Part shown: positions 8,533-17,040 of the stretch, in pieces
How positions within the stretch are numbered: position 1 is the stretch's first letter
Layout of the letters: every line of letters starts with the position of its first letter
The notes under the pieces: generated by a model
Seen by the model: only the letters and a program-made list of their open reading frames with translations
Databases searched by the model: none
What the model was told of the DNA's origin: nothing
Assembly: GCF_009687885.1 (NCBI RefSeq)
Contig: NZ_BLAF01000047.1
Coordinates: forward strand, 34,217-98,216
From: Acrocarpospora pleiomorpha
GTDB taxonomy: Bacteria; Actinomycetota; Actinomycetes; Streptosporangiales; Streptosporangiaceae
DNA length: 64,000 nt
Direction: 5' to 3'
Position numbers and translations under genes: made by a program

Positions 8533-9354
8533 GTGGACCGGGCTCGGCTCGCCGACTTCCTGCGGACCCGCCGGGAGGCGCTGCAACCCGAGGACGTGGG
8601 GCTCCCGCGCGGCAGGCGGCGGCGTACGAGCGGGCTGCGCCGCGAGGAGGTCGCCGTGCTGTCCGACATGTCGATCGACTACTACAGCAGGCTGGAACAG
8701 GTACGCGGGCCGCATCCGTCGGAGCAGATGCTCGCCTCGCTCGCCCGCGGCCTGCGCCTCTCCCTTGAGGAACGCGACCACATGTTCCGCCTCGCCGGCT
8801 ACGCCACCCCGCGCCGGGCCCTGCGCACGGACCACATCAACCCCGGGATGATGCGCGTCTTCGACGGACTCGAGGACGCCGCCGCCCAGATCGTGACCTA
8901 CCTGGGGGAGACGCTGAAGCAGACCCGGCTGTCGGCGGCGCTGATCGGCGACGAGAGCGCGCACACCGGACTGGCGCGCAGCCTGCACTACCGATGGTTC
9001 ACCGACCCGGCCGCCCGGCTGGTCTACCCCGCCGACGATCACCCGGCGCACACCAGGCTGATCGCGGCGAACCTGCACCGCGTCTACACCCGTGACGGCA
9101 AGGACTCCCGCGCGGCGGCGATCGTCGACGCCCTGCTCGCCAAGAGCCCCGAATTCGCCCAGGTCTGGGGCGAACACCCGGTCACGGGACCGTACTGCCC
9201 GCCCAAACGCGTCCAGCACCCGCAACTCGGACTGCTCGAACTGCACTGCCAGACCCTGCTCGACCCCGACCAGTCCCAGCTCCTGGTCGTCTACACCGCC
9301 TCACCGGGCACCGAGAGCCACGAAAAACTCCAACTGCTGTCCGTCATCGGCTGA
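8533..9354 (+). CDS. XRE-family regulator with MmyB-like ligand domain
   Basis: GTG 8533 is chosen: GGAG lies 9-10 bp upstream and the protein then begins VDRARLADFLRTRREALQPEDVGLP, the usual start of this family. The N-terminal helix-turn-helix includes RRRRTSGLRREEVAVLSDMSIDYYSRLEQVRGPHPSEQMLASLARGL (residues about 25-75). The C-terminal two thirds (AALIGDES, YRWFTDPAARLVYP, HPQLGLLELHCQTLLDPDQSQLLVVYTA) matches the MmyB-like PAS-type domain. In actinomycetes these genes very often sit divergently from a dehydrogenase/reductase they control, as here. 273 residues. Confidence 0.9.
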   Translation: MDRARLADFLRTRREALQPEDVGLPRGRRRRTSGLRREEVAVLSDMSIDYYSRLEQVRGPHPSEQMLASLARGLRLSLEERDHMFRLAGYATPRRALRTDHINPGMMRVFDGLEDAAAQIVTYLGETLKQTRLSAALIGDESAHTGLARSLHYRWFTDPAARLVYPADDHPAHTRLIAANLHRVYTRDGKDSRAAAIVDALLAKSPEFAQVWGEHPVTGPYCPPKRVQHPQLGLLELHCQTLLDPDQSQLLVVYTASPGTESHEKLQLLSVIG

Positions 9355-9359
9355 CCAGG

Positions 9360-12300
9360 TCAGGCTCCGGCGTGGAGGTAGGCGCCCCACAGGGATGGTG
9401 ACTGGGGGAAACGGGCCCGCAGGGCGCGTACGGCGTGGTGCAGGGCGTGGGCGGCGCGGGAGTAGTCAGGTGCCCCTGTCGCGGTGAGATGGGTGTAGAA
9501 GTTGTCGGCGAGTTCGGCGGCGACGGCGTCGTTGATCTGCCACTGGGTGCCGATGACGTGGGGGAATCCGGCCAGCTGGAAGGCCGAGGTCAGGTGGATG
9601 GCCTCGTCGAGCAGCTCGGTGCCGGCGGTCATGGCCGTGTGGCAGGCCGAGAGGTAGGCCAGCCGGGCGTGGTCCAGGTCGATCGGAGCCAGACCGGCGA
9701 TCGTCAGCGGGTCGTCGGCGTGGTCGTGCAGGAACAGCAGGCTGCGGGACGGGTCGGCGGGGTCGCTGGCGCCGTGGCAGGCGAAGTGGGCGACGGTGAA
9801 GGTGGGCAGGTGTGCCAGGACGTTGGCTTTGGTGGGGAGCGGGCCGGGGGCGGCGGTGTCGAAGAGGGGGTGGGGTTCGGTGAGCTGGATGGAGCCGGGG
9901 ATGCGGGCGGCGACGCGGGCGGCTTCGGTGGCGGCGTGGGGGAGGCGGCCGCGGTTGCGCAGGCCTGGAGTGGTGGGCATGGCGACGATCAGCGCCCGTT
10001 CGGGTCCGCCCGGCCGGCTGATCCGCTGGCGGGCATGGCGCAGGGCGCCGATGGTGGGGGTGTAAGAGGAGACGACCCGGTCCAGGACGCTTCGGCCTTG
10101 TTCGTCGTGATGACCGGAGGCGTGGAGGGGCAGCAGGCCGAGCGCGCCGCCGGGGGACCACCAGACGCGGGGCCAGAGGTCGCCTGCGGGCGCGCCATGG
10201 AAGCCGAGGGCGTCGAGAACAGGGCCGGTCGCGTTGTCCCACAGCCAGCCGAGGATCTCCCGTAGCGTCCCCTGCGCGGCCAGGCGCTCCGTCACCGTCG
10301 CGTGCGGGTCGCTCGTCCGGAACAGCGCATTGTGAAATATCTGGATATGTTCGGCCAGGGTGTCGAGAGTCAGGCCGGGGAGGGGCAGCGTGGTGATGCC
10401 GTCCCGGGTGAGCAGGAGCGCGTCGCAGCGGTGACCGCTGACGCTGAACACCACGACCGGGCCGTGGACAGCTTCGGCGAGGAGTTCCTCGACACTGGGC
10501 GGCAGCCCGAACGAGGCGAACCCGTCCCGCTCCCTGATCGTCTCCAGCAGCCTGGCGAACTCCTGCGCCAGCCGGTGCCGGTCCGCCGTCGCGTCGTCGG
10601 GCCGGCCGAACCTCGGCGGGACCAGACCCCCGTCCTCGGGGCTCGCGTCCAGCAGGTCGCGCAGCTCGGTGAAACGGCCGGCCAGGGCGGGATGCCGGTC
10701 GCGGAGCTCGGACAGGTCTCCCCGGGTGGCCAGGCTCTGGCTGAGCAGGACCGCGCGCCCGGCTTCCAGCAGCCGCAGTGCTCGGGCTTCCCGGCTCGGC
10801 CCTCGCCCGGCCAGCACGAGCGCGGCCGCACCCCCGGCGATCCCCGACAGGCCGGTCAGGGCGCGCTGCCGGTCGCCGCGGCCGATCCGGCGTGGCGTCA
10901 CCTCCGGCAACAGCAGGATGGCCTGTTCCAGCAGGTCGGCGGCCCGCGCGGGCGCGTCGTCCAGGAACTGGGCGGCGACCCTGGCGGCGTTGATGCGCAC
11001 CGAAGGGGCGGCGCTCTCCTGGGACGCGGCTTCTTCGAGGACGGTGATCAGGGCGTCGAGGTCGGCGGGGTCGCCGGATCGTTCGAACCGGCTGCGCAGG
11101 GAGACGCTGTGGTTGCTCAGCCGCTCGGCCCGGCTGGGGTGGTCCGGCGGGAGCACGTCCAGCGAGGCCTGACCGGCCTCGATCGATGCGTCCAGGTCGG
11201 CGAGGTCGCCGGTCCGCGCGAAGCGCAGGTGCAGCGCGTTGGCGAGGTTGGACAGCCGCATCGATCTGCTCGGGTCCTCGGGTGAGGTCGCCTCGACCGC
11301 CGTACGGCAGATGTCGACGGCGGCCTCGATGTCGGGCGCGGCACCGGTGAGCTCGGCCTTGGAGCGCAGCGGGAGCGCCAGATTGTTCAGGAACATCGGC
11401 AGCTGCGGATGGCCCGCGGGGACGGCCGTTACGGCTGTCCTGCAGGCGGCGATGGACTCCTCCAGATCGGCCTCCGACCTGGCGCGGATGAATCGCTCCC
11501 ACAGGCTGTAGCCGAGGTTGGAGGCGAACATGGGCAGGTAGAAATGCCCATCGGGGACGGCCTCCAGCACGGCGTGCTCGAGTTCGATCGCCAGGTCCAG
11601 GTCGGCGGGTGCGCCCGTCCGCCGGGACCTGGCCGCGTACGAACCGGCGAGGTTGGACATGCGGATGGCGCGTTCGCCGAAGTCCTCCGCCGTGGCGGCG
11701 ACCGCTTCCCGGCCGACCTGGATGGCCGTGTCCAGGTCGGCGAGCTCGCCGGTGCGCTCGAACCGGGCGCGCAGCGCCGCTCCCAGGTTGGACGACCATT
11801 CGGCCCGGTCCTGGCTTTCCTCGGGAGCGGCCGAGATGGCGACCTGCATGGACTCGATCCCTTGTCGCATGTCGTCGGGATCCCCGTACAGTTCGAATCT
11901 GATCATGTGTACGGCGCCGAGGTTGGCGTGGTGACGCGCCCAGTCGGGGTCGCCGGTGGAGAGGATCTGCACGATCCGCTGGAACAGGGCCAGCGCGGTG
12001 TCGAGGTCGCGGGGCGAGCCGAAGCGCGTGTGGCGCAGGTGCGCCGCGTTCGCCAGCGCGGCGAGGCGGTCGGTGTGGTCGGGGTGATCGGGCGGGGTGG
12101 CCGCGACGGCCTCCTCGACGACCAGGATGCCCCGATCCAGGTCCGCCTCGTCGCCGATCCGCTCGAACCTGGCCAGCAGGGTGTCGCCGAGGCCGGCGAG
12201 GTAGCGCGCGCGGTTCGGGTCGGCGGGATCGACGGTGGACCTGGCGGTCTCAAGCGCCTGGAGCGAGGCGTCCAGGTCGGCGAGGTCGCCGAACCTGTTG

Positions 12301-13055
12301 AAGCGCTTGCGCAGGGAATTGCCCAGATTGTAGAGGTACATGACCCGGTCGGGATCGTTCGCGGGCGTCGCCTCGACGACGTCGCGGAGCGTGGCGATGG
12401 CGGAGTTCAGGTCCGGGTCGGACTCGGTGAGATTCAGCCGCGCCATCCGCATGCTGGAGATGTTGTTCAGGAATCCGAGCTGGTCCTCGTGCTCGGGCGG
12501 CGTCAGGGCGATGGCCTCTTCCAGTACGGCTATCGCCCGGTCGAGATCCTGGACAGAGCGGGTGAGGCTCGCGCGGATCGCGAGGGCGCCGCTGAGATTG
12601 GCGAGCCCGTAGGTACGGCCGGAGTCGTCGGGCGCGGCCGTCTCCACGATGCGCTCCCACAACATCACGACCGCCGACAGGAACCGGGCGTCCGCCGAGT
12701 GCATCGCCCGTTCGAGCAGCTCGGCGGCCGGTCGCGCGGCTCTGCGCGCGAGCAGCGGCAACACGATCTCCGGAAGCTGGATCTGGCCCGCCGCCGCGAC
12801 GAAGCACTCGGCGAACATGTCGATCGCGAGCGTGAAGTCGTCCTGGCCCTCTTCCGGGGGCAGGGACTGGAAGCGGTACCAGTGCAACCACCCGAGCACG
12901 AGCCACGCGTCCGGGTCGTTCCCGCCCATCGCGTCGGCCAACGCACCGCCGGCGGCGAGCGCGTCGGGGTGGAGCACCAGGGCCATGTCACGCTCGGCGG
13001 CCACCCGGCCGAGCCAGCCCTCGACCTCCGCGAGGAGACGATCGCGCTCGGTCAC
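9360..13055 (-). CDS. TPR-repeat CHAT (caspase-like) domain protein
   Basis: With the GTG at 13055 (preceded by GGAAGG) the protein has 1,231 residues; ATG 13133 or 13148 would add 26-31 residues. The N-terminal two thirds is an array of about twelve TPR-like units, each with a core such as RFxRTGDLADLDAAI (SVQDLDRAI, DLADLDASL, DEADLDRGI, ELADLDTAI, APADLDLAI, DPADLDALI). The C-terminal third is a CHAT domain with the His-Cys dyad HFACHG (His about 1094) and LSACHT (Cys about 1138), both intact. CHAT proteins are clan CD cysteine peptidases fused to sensor or scaffold repeats. No partner gene (substrate, CRISPR, NACHT) is adjacent; the neighbours are an XRE gene (convergent) and a marR remnant. 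Function unknown; a stress or defence protease is plausible. Confidence 0.88.
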   Translation of the reverse strand: MTERDRLLAEVEGWLGRVAAERDMALVLHPDALAAGGALADAMGGNDPDAWLVLGWLHWYRFQSLPPEEGQDDFTLAIDMFAECFVAAAGQIQLPEIVLPLLARRAARPAAELLERAMHSADARFLSAVVMLWERIVETAAPDDSGRTYGLANLSGALAIRASLTRSVQDLDRAIAVLEEAIALTPPEHEDQLGFLNNISSMRMARLNLTESDPDLNSAIATLRDVVEATPANDPDRVMYLYNLGNSLRKRFNRFGDLADLDASLQALETARSTVDPADPNRARYLAGLGDTLLARFERIGDEADLDRGILVVEEAVAATPPDHPDHTDRLAALANAAHLRHTRFGSPRDLDTALALFQRIVQILSTGDPDWARHHANLGAVHMIRFELYGDPDDMRQGIESMQVAISAAPEESQDRAEWSSNLGAALRARFERTGELADLDTAIQVGREAVAATAEDFGERAIRMSNLAGSYAARSRRTGAPADLDLAIELEHAVLEAVPDGHFYLPMFASNLGYSLWERFIRARSEADLEESIAACRTAVTAVPAGHPQLPMFLNNLALPLRSKAELTGAAPDIEAAVDICRTAVEATSPEDPSRSMRLSNLANALHLRFARTGDLADLDASIEAGQASLDVLPPDHPSRAERLSNHSVSLRSRFERSGDPADLDALITVLEEAASQESAAPSVRINAARVAAQFLDDAPARAADLLEQAILLLPEVTPRRIGRGDRQRALTGLSGIAGGAAALVLAGRGPSREARALRLLEAGRAVLLSQSLATRGDLSELRDRHPALAGRFTELRDLLDASPEDGGLVPPRFGRPDDATADRHRLAQEFARLLETIRERDGFASFGLPPSVEELLAEAVHGPVVVFSVSGHRCDALLLTRDGITTLPLPGLTLDTLAEHIQIFHNALFRTSDPHATVTERLAAQGTLREILGWLWDNATGPVLDALGFHGAPAGDLWPRVWWSPGGALGLLPLHASGHHDEQGRSVLDRVVSSYTPTIGALRHARQRISRPGGPERALIVAMPTTPGLRNRGRLPHAATEAARVAARIPGSIQLTEPHPLFDTAAPGPLPTKANVLAHLPTFTVAHFACHGASDPADPSRSLLFLHDHADDPLTIAGLAPIDLDHARLAYLSACHTAMTAGTELLDEAIHLTSAFQLAGFPHVIGTQWQINDAVAAELADNFYTHLTATGAPDYSRAAHALHHAVRALRARFPQSPSLWGAYLHAGA

Positions 13056-13122
13056 GCGGCCTTCCGCGAAGTCATCTCGACGTCGTTCACGACCATGAAT
13101 CGCCGACGAAGAAGAGGACGTT

Positions 13123-13458
13123 TCACCATCCATGCGCAGTGGCCGCACCCCCTGGCCTCCGAAGGGGCCTCGATTCGCGAGCAGCGTTGATGGCCAGGCG
13201 CTGGAGGGTTTCGGTCATCGCGTCGATCTCGGCTTCTGGGATGCCCGAGCGGAGTCGTTCGTCGAAGGCCATCGCGGCGGCGCGCATGCGGTGGAACGCG
13301 GCCTCGCCGTCCTCGGTGAGGGTGAGCTGGTGGACCCACCGGTTGGCCGGGTCGCGGCGTCTGGTGACCAGGCCTGCCTTCTCCATGCCGTTGAGGTGAT
13401 GGGTGAGGGTGGCCTCCCGGATGCCGACATTGTCGGCGACCTTGAGACCGTCTTGATC
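13123..13458 (-). pseudogene. 5'-truncated MarR-family regulator
   Basis: The frame ending at 13123 encodes the recognition-helix and wing part of a MarR protein: DGLKVADNVGIREATLTHHLNG followed by MEKAGLVTRRRDPANRWVHQLTLTEDGEAAF and a dimerisation helix. Homology begins only at about 13458, a few bases after the stop of the MFS gene (13463), and the first 30-50 residues of a normal MarR (dimer helices, start of the DNA-binding domain) are absent. The first possible start in frame is ATG 13386, inside the wing-helix region. I infer that insertion or deletion joined the exporter gene to the middle of this gene. Confidence 0.7.
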
Positions 13459-13462
13459 CTTG

Positions 13463-14920
13463 TCAGGCTTTCTCGTACGGGCGGGACACGGGCACGGCCC
13501 GGGCGGTGCGCGGTTCGGGCTGGCGCAGCACGAGGAACGTGACCGTGAGCGCGGCCACGAGCAGGGCGGCGGCGATGGTGAAGGCCAGGCGGTAACCGCC
13601 GGTCAGCGCGGCCGCCTCGCTCGCCCCGCCGGACAGCAGCCCTGCGGTACGCGAGGCCGCCAGCGTGGACAGCACCGCGACTCCGGCCGCCATGCCGATC
13701 TGCTGGGTGGTGTTGAACAGCCCGGAGGCGAGCCCCGCGTCGTCGGCCTTCGCGCCGGACATGCCGAGCGTGGTCAGCGCCGGGAGCACCAGGCCGCCGC
13801 CCGCGATGAGCAGCATCACCGGGAGCAGGTCGGTGACATAGGCGGCGTACACCGGGACGCGGATGAGCCAGCCCATCGCCCCGAGCAGGAGCGCCAGCCC
13901 CGCCAGCAGGACGGCGCGCGCCCCGAAGCGGGTGTTGAGCCGGGCGGAGACGAACAGGGACACCCCGCCGATGGCCGCCGCCGCGGGAAGCATCGCCAGG
14001 CCGGTGTCGAGCGCGCCGTAGCCGAGGACCTTCTGCATGTAGAGCGCGACGATGATCTGGAAGGCGAACATGGCCGACAGCGTCAGGATTTGGGCCAGGT
14101 TGGCGCCCCAGACGTTGCGCGGGCGGAGGATCCGCAGGGGCATCAGCGGGGTCTTGGCGGTCGCCTGCCGGGCGACGAACGCGGCCAGCAGGGCGAGCGC
14201 GAGGGCGCCGAGTCCGAGGGTGTGCGCCGCGAGCCAGCCGTACTGCTCGATCTTGACCACGGTGTAGATGCCCAGCATCAACCCGCTGGTGACCAGCACC
14301 GCGCCGGTGACATCGGCCCCGGCGGCGAGCCCGATCCCGCGCTCGCCCGGCAGCGCCTTGATCGCCAGCGCGATGGTGGCCAGCCCGATGGGCAGGTTGA
14401 TGAAGAAGATCCAGTGCCAGTTGAGCGCGTCGGTGAGGACCCCGCCCAGCACCTGGCCGATCGAGGCTCCGGCGGCGCCGGTGGAACTGAAGACGCCGAT
14501 CGCCATGGCGCGCTCCCGGGTCTCGGTGAACAGCGTCACCAGGATGCCCAGCACGACCGCGGAGGCCATCGCGCTGCCGACCCCCTGCAGGAACCGGGCG
14601 GCGATCAGCATGCCCGGCCCGCTGGCCGCCCCCGCCAGCACCGACGCCGCCGTGAACACCGCGTTCCCCGCCAGGAACATGGCCTTGCGCCCGATGAGAT
14701 CGCCCAGCCGACCGGCCAGCAACAACAGCCCGCCGAACGCGATCAGGTACGCGTTGACGGTCCAGCTGAGCCCCGCCGGCGAAAAGCCCAGATCCCGCTG
14801 GATGGCCGGCAGCGCCACGGTCACGATGCTGCCGTCCACCACCGTCATCAGCATCGTGGCGGACAACACGGCGAGCGCCGGCCACCGTGATCGGTTCAGT
14901 CGAGGGAAAGGTCGCGCCAT
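13463..14920 (-). CDS. DHA2-family MFS multidrug exporter (14 TM)
   Basis: About 485 residues from ATG 14920, chosen because AGGAG lies 8-9 bp upstream; a TTG at 14938 overlaps that ribosome-binding site. The protein is hydrophobic throughout, with the antiporter motif-A GRLGDLIGRKAMFLAGN, motif-D-like VVDGSIVTVALPAIQRDLGFSPAGLSWTVNAYLIAFGG and motif-C-like GVFSSTGAAGASIGQVLGGVL. The layout suits 14 transmembrane helices, as in QacA/EmrB-type proton-drug antiporters. It lies 74 bp downstream of an intact marR on the same strand, the usual arrangement of a MarR-controlled efflux pump. Confidence 0.92.
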   Translation of the reverse strand: MARPFPRLNRSRWPALAVLSATMLMTVVDGSIVTVALPAIQRDLGFSPAGLSWTVNAYLIAFGGLLLLAGRLGDLIGRKAMFLAGNAVFTAASVLAGAASGPGMLIAARFLQGVGSAMASAVVLGILVTLFTETRERAMAIGVFSSTGAAGASIGQVLGGVLTDALNWHWIFFINLPIGLATIALAIKALPGERGIGLAAGADVTGAVLVTSGLMLGIYTVVKIEQYGWLAAHTLGLGALALALLAAFVARQATAKTPLMPLRILRPRNVWGANLAQILTLSAMFAFQIIVALYMQKVLGYGALDTGLAMLPAAAAIGGVSLFVSARLNTRFGARAVLLAGLALLLGAMGWLIRVPVYAAYVTDLLPVMLLIAGGGLVLPALTTLGMSGAKADDAGLASGLFNTTQQIGMAAGVAVLSTLAASRTAGLLSGGASEAAALTGGYRLAFTIAAALLVAALTVTFLVLRQPEPRTARAVPVSRPYEKA

Positions 14921-14930
14921 TAGCCGTCTC

Positions 14931-14948
14931 CTGTTCAAGAGGGAACAG
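14931..14948 (+). promoter_or_regulatory. Inverted repeat over the MFS ribosome-binding site
   Basis: CTGTTC-N6-GAACAG (14931-14948) lies just in front of the MFS start and covers its Shine-Dalgarno. It could be a MarR operator or an RNA hairpin that limits translation. Only the symmetry and location support this. Confidence 0.4.
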
Positions 14949-14994
14949 AAGCGACCGTAGCAGATAGTTCCGTAATGGACGATCCCTTGCGGAT

Positions 14995-15483
14995 CTATTT
15001 CGTCCGCTGACGCGCCCTCCGCGCCGCCTGCGGCGCCTCAGCGGGAGTGGCCAGATACCCCTCCACCAGGCGACTCATAGCCCGCAAGAGCACCTCCCCC
15101 TCACCTTCAGGCAACGCCTCCAGAACCGCCCGATGCACCCCATCGACGATCTCCTGGCTCCGCCTCGCCACCTCGGCCCCCTTCTCGGTGACCGCGATGA
15201 TCCGGGCCCGCCGATCCGCACTGGACGGCCGCCGCTCAGCAAGCCCCGCCTCCTCCAAGGCGTCAACAGTGACCACCATCGTGGTCTTGTCCATGTCCCC
15301 CAACTCGGCAAGCTGGATCTGCGTCCGCTCCTCCTCCAGCGCATGAACCAGCACACAGTGCATCCGCGCCGTCAGCCCGATCTCAGCAAGCGCCACCGCC
15401 ATCCGCGTCCGCAGCACATGACTGGTGTGATCCAGCAAAAACGACAAATCCGGCTCAGTACGAGCGGGCGCCATAGCGATCAT
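14995..15483 (-). CDS. MarR-family regulator of the adjacent exporter
   Basis: A complete 162-residue MarR protein: dimer helix SFLLDHTSHVLRTRMAVALAEIG, winged helix LAELGDMDKTTMVVTVDALEEAGLAERRPSSADRRARIIAVTEKG (residues about 58-102) and C-terminal dimer helices. It precedes the DHA2 exporter on the same strand and probably represses both. The start may be ATG 15483 or the in-frame ATG at 15474. Its DNA-binding segment contains DKTTMVVTVDALE, common in actinomycete MarRs linked to exporters. Ligand unknown. Confidence 0.9.
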   Translation of the reverse strand: MIAMAPARTEPDLSFLLDHTSHVLRTRMAVALAEIGLTARMHCVLVHALEEERTQIQLAELGDMDKTTMVVTVDALEEAGLAERRPSSADRRARIIAVTEKGAEVARRSQEIVDGVHRAVLEALPEGEGEVLLRAMSRLVEGYLATPAEAPQAARRARQRTK

Positions 15484-15499
15484 GCCACCAGCATACCAA

Positions 15500-16306
15500 C
15501 TAGTCCCGTTCCGGATTATCTACAAGCACACCGGTCATGGGGAGCAGGTGAGGGCGTTTGGCGGTGCGGCCGTCACCCGAGGAACGACCTCGCAGGCGTC
15601 TGGCAAGCCAAGGGCCGAGGAAGTTAGCGATCCAGCGCAGTTCGACGGCCGCACTGTGCCAGCCGGTCGGGGTGGCCTCCGGTGGAGGCAGGGGGTGGGT
15701 CCAGGAGTCGTCGCTGCCGGGGAGCTGCAGCGCGTGGGCGACGGCCGCCGCGATTCGCTGGTGCCCGAGAGGACTGGCGTGAAGGCGGTCCAGAGTCCAC
15801 AGTCGCGGGTCGGTGACGACCGGGTAGTGAGAGGTTTCGGCGACGGCGACCCCGTGACGGCCGGCCGCGGCGCGGATGCGCTGGTTGAGGGCGATGACGC
15901 GGGAGCTGATCGGGCGGGCGATCGGAGTGATCCTCGCGATGTCGGGAAAGGTGACAGTGGCCACGCGAGCACCCTGGGCGGTGAGCGCGCCGAACATCGC
16001 CTCCAGATGGCCCCCCACCTCATCGGCGTCGAACCTGCGCCGGAGCAGATCGTTGACCCCCGCGACGACGGTGGCCAGATCAGGACGTAAAGCGAGAGCG
16101 GGGCCCAACTGCTCGCCGTGAACTTCGGCAGCCACTCGCCCCCGTACGGCCAGATTGGCGTAGCGAAGCCCAGGGTTGCGCACTGCGAGCTGCTCGGCGA
16201 GCCGATCCGCCCATCCACGCAGGCCCCTGATGTCGTCGCCGTCTCCGAGCCCCTCGGTCTGGCTGTCGCCCAGGGCGACATAACGCAGGTACACATCGTC
16301 GGACAT
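15500..16306 (-). CDS. SGNH/GDSL-type esterase-like hydrolase
   Basis: A 268-residue cytosolic protein (no signal peptide) of the SGNH fold. Block I is YVALGDSQTEGLGDGD with the nucleophile Ser, block III AGVNDLLRRR with the oxyanion Asn, and block V TLDRLHASPLGHQRIA with the Asp-x-x-His pair. ATG 16306 is used because the protein aligns from MSDDVYLRYVALGDS and a strong -10 lies about 38 bp upstream. The C-terminal about 50 residues (basic, ARRLRGRSSGDGR) extend beyond the catalytic domain. Substrate is unknown; relatives hydrolyse acyl or acetyl esters. Confidence 0.85.
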   Translation of the reverse strand: MSDDVYLRYVALGDSQTEGLGDGDDIRGLRGWADRLAEQLAVRNPGLRYANLAVRGRVAAEVHGEQLGPALALRPDLATVVAGVNDLLRRRFDADEVGGHLEAMFGALTAQGARVATVTFPDIARITPIARPISSRVIALNQRIRAAAGRHGVAVAETSHYPVVTDPRLWTLDRLHASPLGHQRIAAAVAHALQLPGSDDSWTHPLPPPEATPTGWHSAAVELRWIANFLGPWLARRLRGRSSGDGRTAKRPHLLPMTGVLVDNPERD

Positions 16307-16336
16307 GTGCCATCCGCCTTCCCGCGAGGTCGCCTG

Positions 16337-16372
16337 ATAGTCAATTATATGACTAATCACTTCCTTGACTAT
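16337..16372 (-). promoter_or_regulatory. Promoter/operator of the SGNH hydrolase gene
   Basis: This AT-rich block stands out from its surroundings. On the minus strand a perfect TATAAT lies at 16349-16344, 38 bp from the ATG. ATAGTCAA (16337-16344) and TTGACTAT (16365-16372) are perfect inverted 8-mers, and a third TGACTA copy lies between them (16350-16355). The arms flank and overlap the -10, as expected for a repressor operator. Confidence 0.6.
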
Positions 16373-16380
16373 AGGCGGGG

Positions 16381-17040
16381 TCACGCACGGAGGTAGGCCA
16401 GGACGGCGAGCACGCGGCGGTGGTCGTCGCCGCCCGGCGTGAGGTCGAGTTTGAGGAAGATGCTGCCGATGTGCTTGGCCACCGCGGCTTCGGTGACGAA
16501 GAGGCCGCGGGAGATGGCGGCGTTGGTCTTACCCTGGGCCATCAGTTCGAGCACCTCGCGTTCGCGCTGGGTGAGGCGTTGAAGCGGGTTCTCGCGACGG
16601 CGCAGCAGTTGCCGTACGACCTCCGGATCGACGACCGTGCCGCCGCCGGCGACCCGGACCAGCGCCTCGGCGAACTCGCGGGCGTTTCCGACGCGGTCCT
16701 TGAGCAGGTAGCCGACCGCTAGTCCGTCGCCGGAGTTGAGCAGCTCGGCGGCGTAGGTGTGCTGCACGTACTGGCTGAGCACGAGCACGGGCAGTCCGGG
16801 GTGCTCGGCGCGGAGTTCGACGGCGGCGCGCAGCCCATCGTCGGTCATGTCCGGCGGCATCCGTACATCGGTGACCAGGGCGTCGGGAGTGAGATCGCGC
16901 ACGGCCGCCCGCAGCGCGGGGGCGTCGCGGACCGCCGCGGCCACCCGGTGGCCGAAGCGTTCGAGCAGGGTGACCAGGCCCTCGCGCAGTAGGGCGTCGT
17001 CCTCGGCGAGGACGACGGTCAGGGGCCGGTCGAGGCGCAT
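16381..17040 (-). CDS. NarL/FixJ-type response regulator
   Basis: A 219-residue regulator with a receiver domain (VVLAEDDALLREG, phospho-acceptor Asp in ALVTDVRMPPDMTDDG, LSQYVQHTYAAELL, GYLLKDRVGN) and a C-terminal LuxR helix-turn-helix (LTQREREVLELMAQGKTNAAISRGLFVTEAAVAKHIGSIFLKLDL). Its start lies 22 bp inside the kinase gene, so the pair is co-translated. It probably controls the divergent ABC transporter through the palindrome at 18311-18328. Confidence 0.93.
   Translation of the reverse strand: MRLDRPLTVVLAEDDALLREGLVTLLERFGHRVAAAVRDAPALRAAVRDLTPDALVTDVRMPPDMTDDGLRAAVELRAEHPGLPVLVLSQYVQHTYAAELLNSGDGLAVGYLLKDRVGNAREFAEALVRVAGGGTVVDPEVVRQLLRRRENPLQRLTQREREVLELMAQGKTNAAISRGLFVTEAAVAKHIGSIFLKLDLTPGGDDHRRVLAVLAYLRA

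Noticed and set aside
9360..13055. TPR-CHAT protein as a CRISPR-linked (Craspase-type) protease.
   Set aside because: There is no Cas gene or repeat array anywhere in the window, and TPR-CHAT proteins are common in actinomycetes without CRISPR.
13215..14885. A 556-codon minus-strand frame covering the MFS and marR region.
   Set aside because: It is a shifted frame of the exporter; the exporter frame has transmembrane helices and MFS motifs, this one is low-complexity basic sequence.
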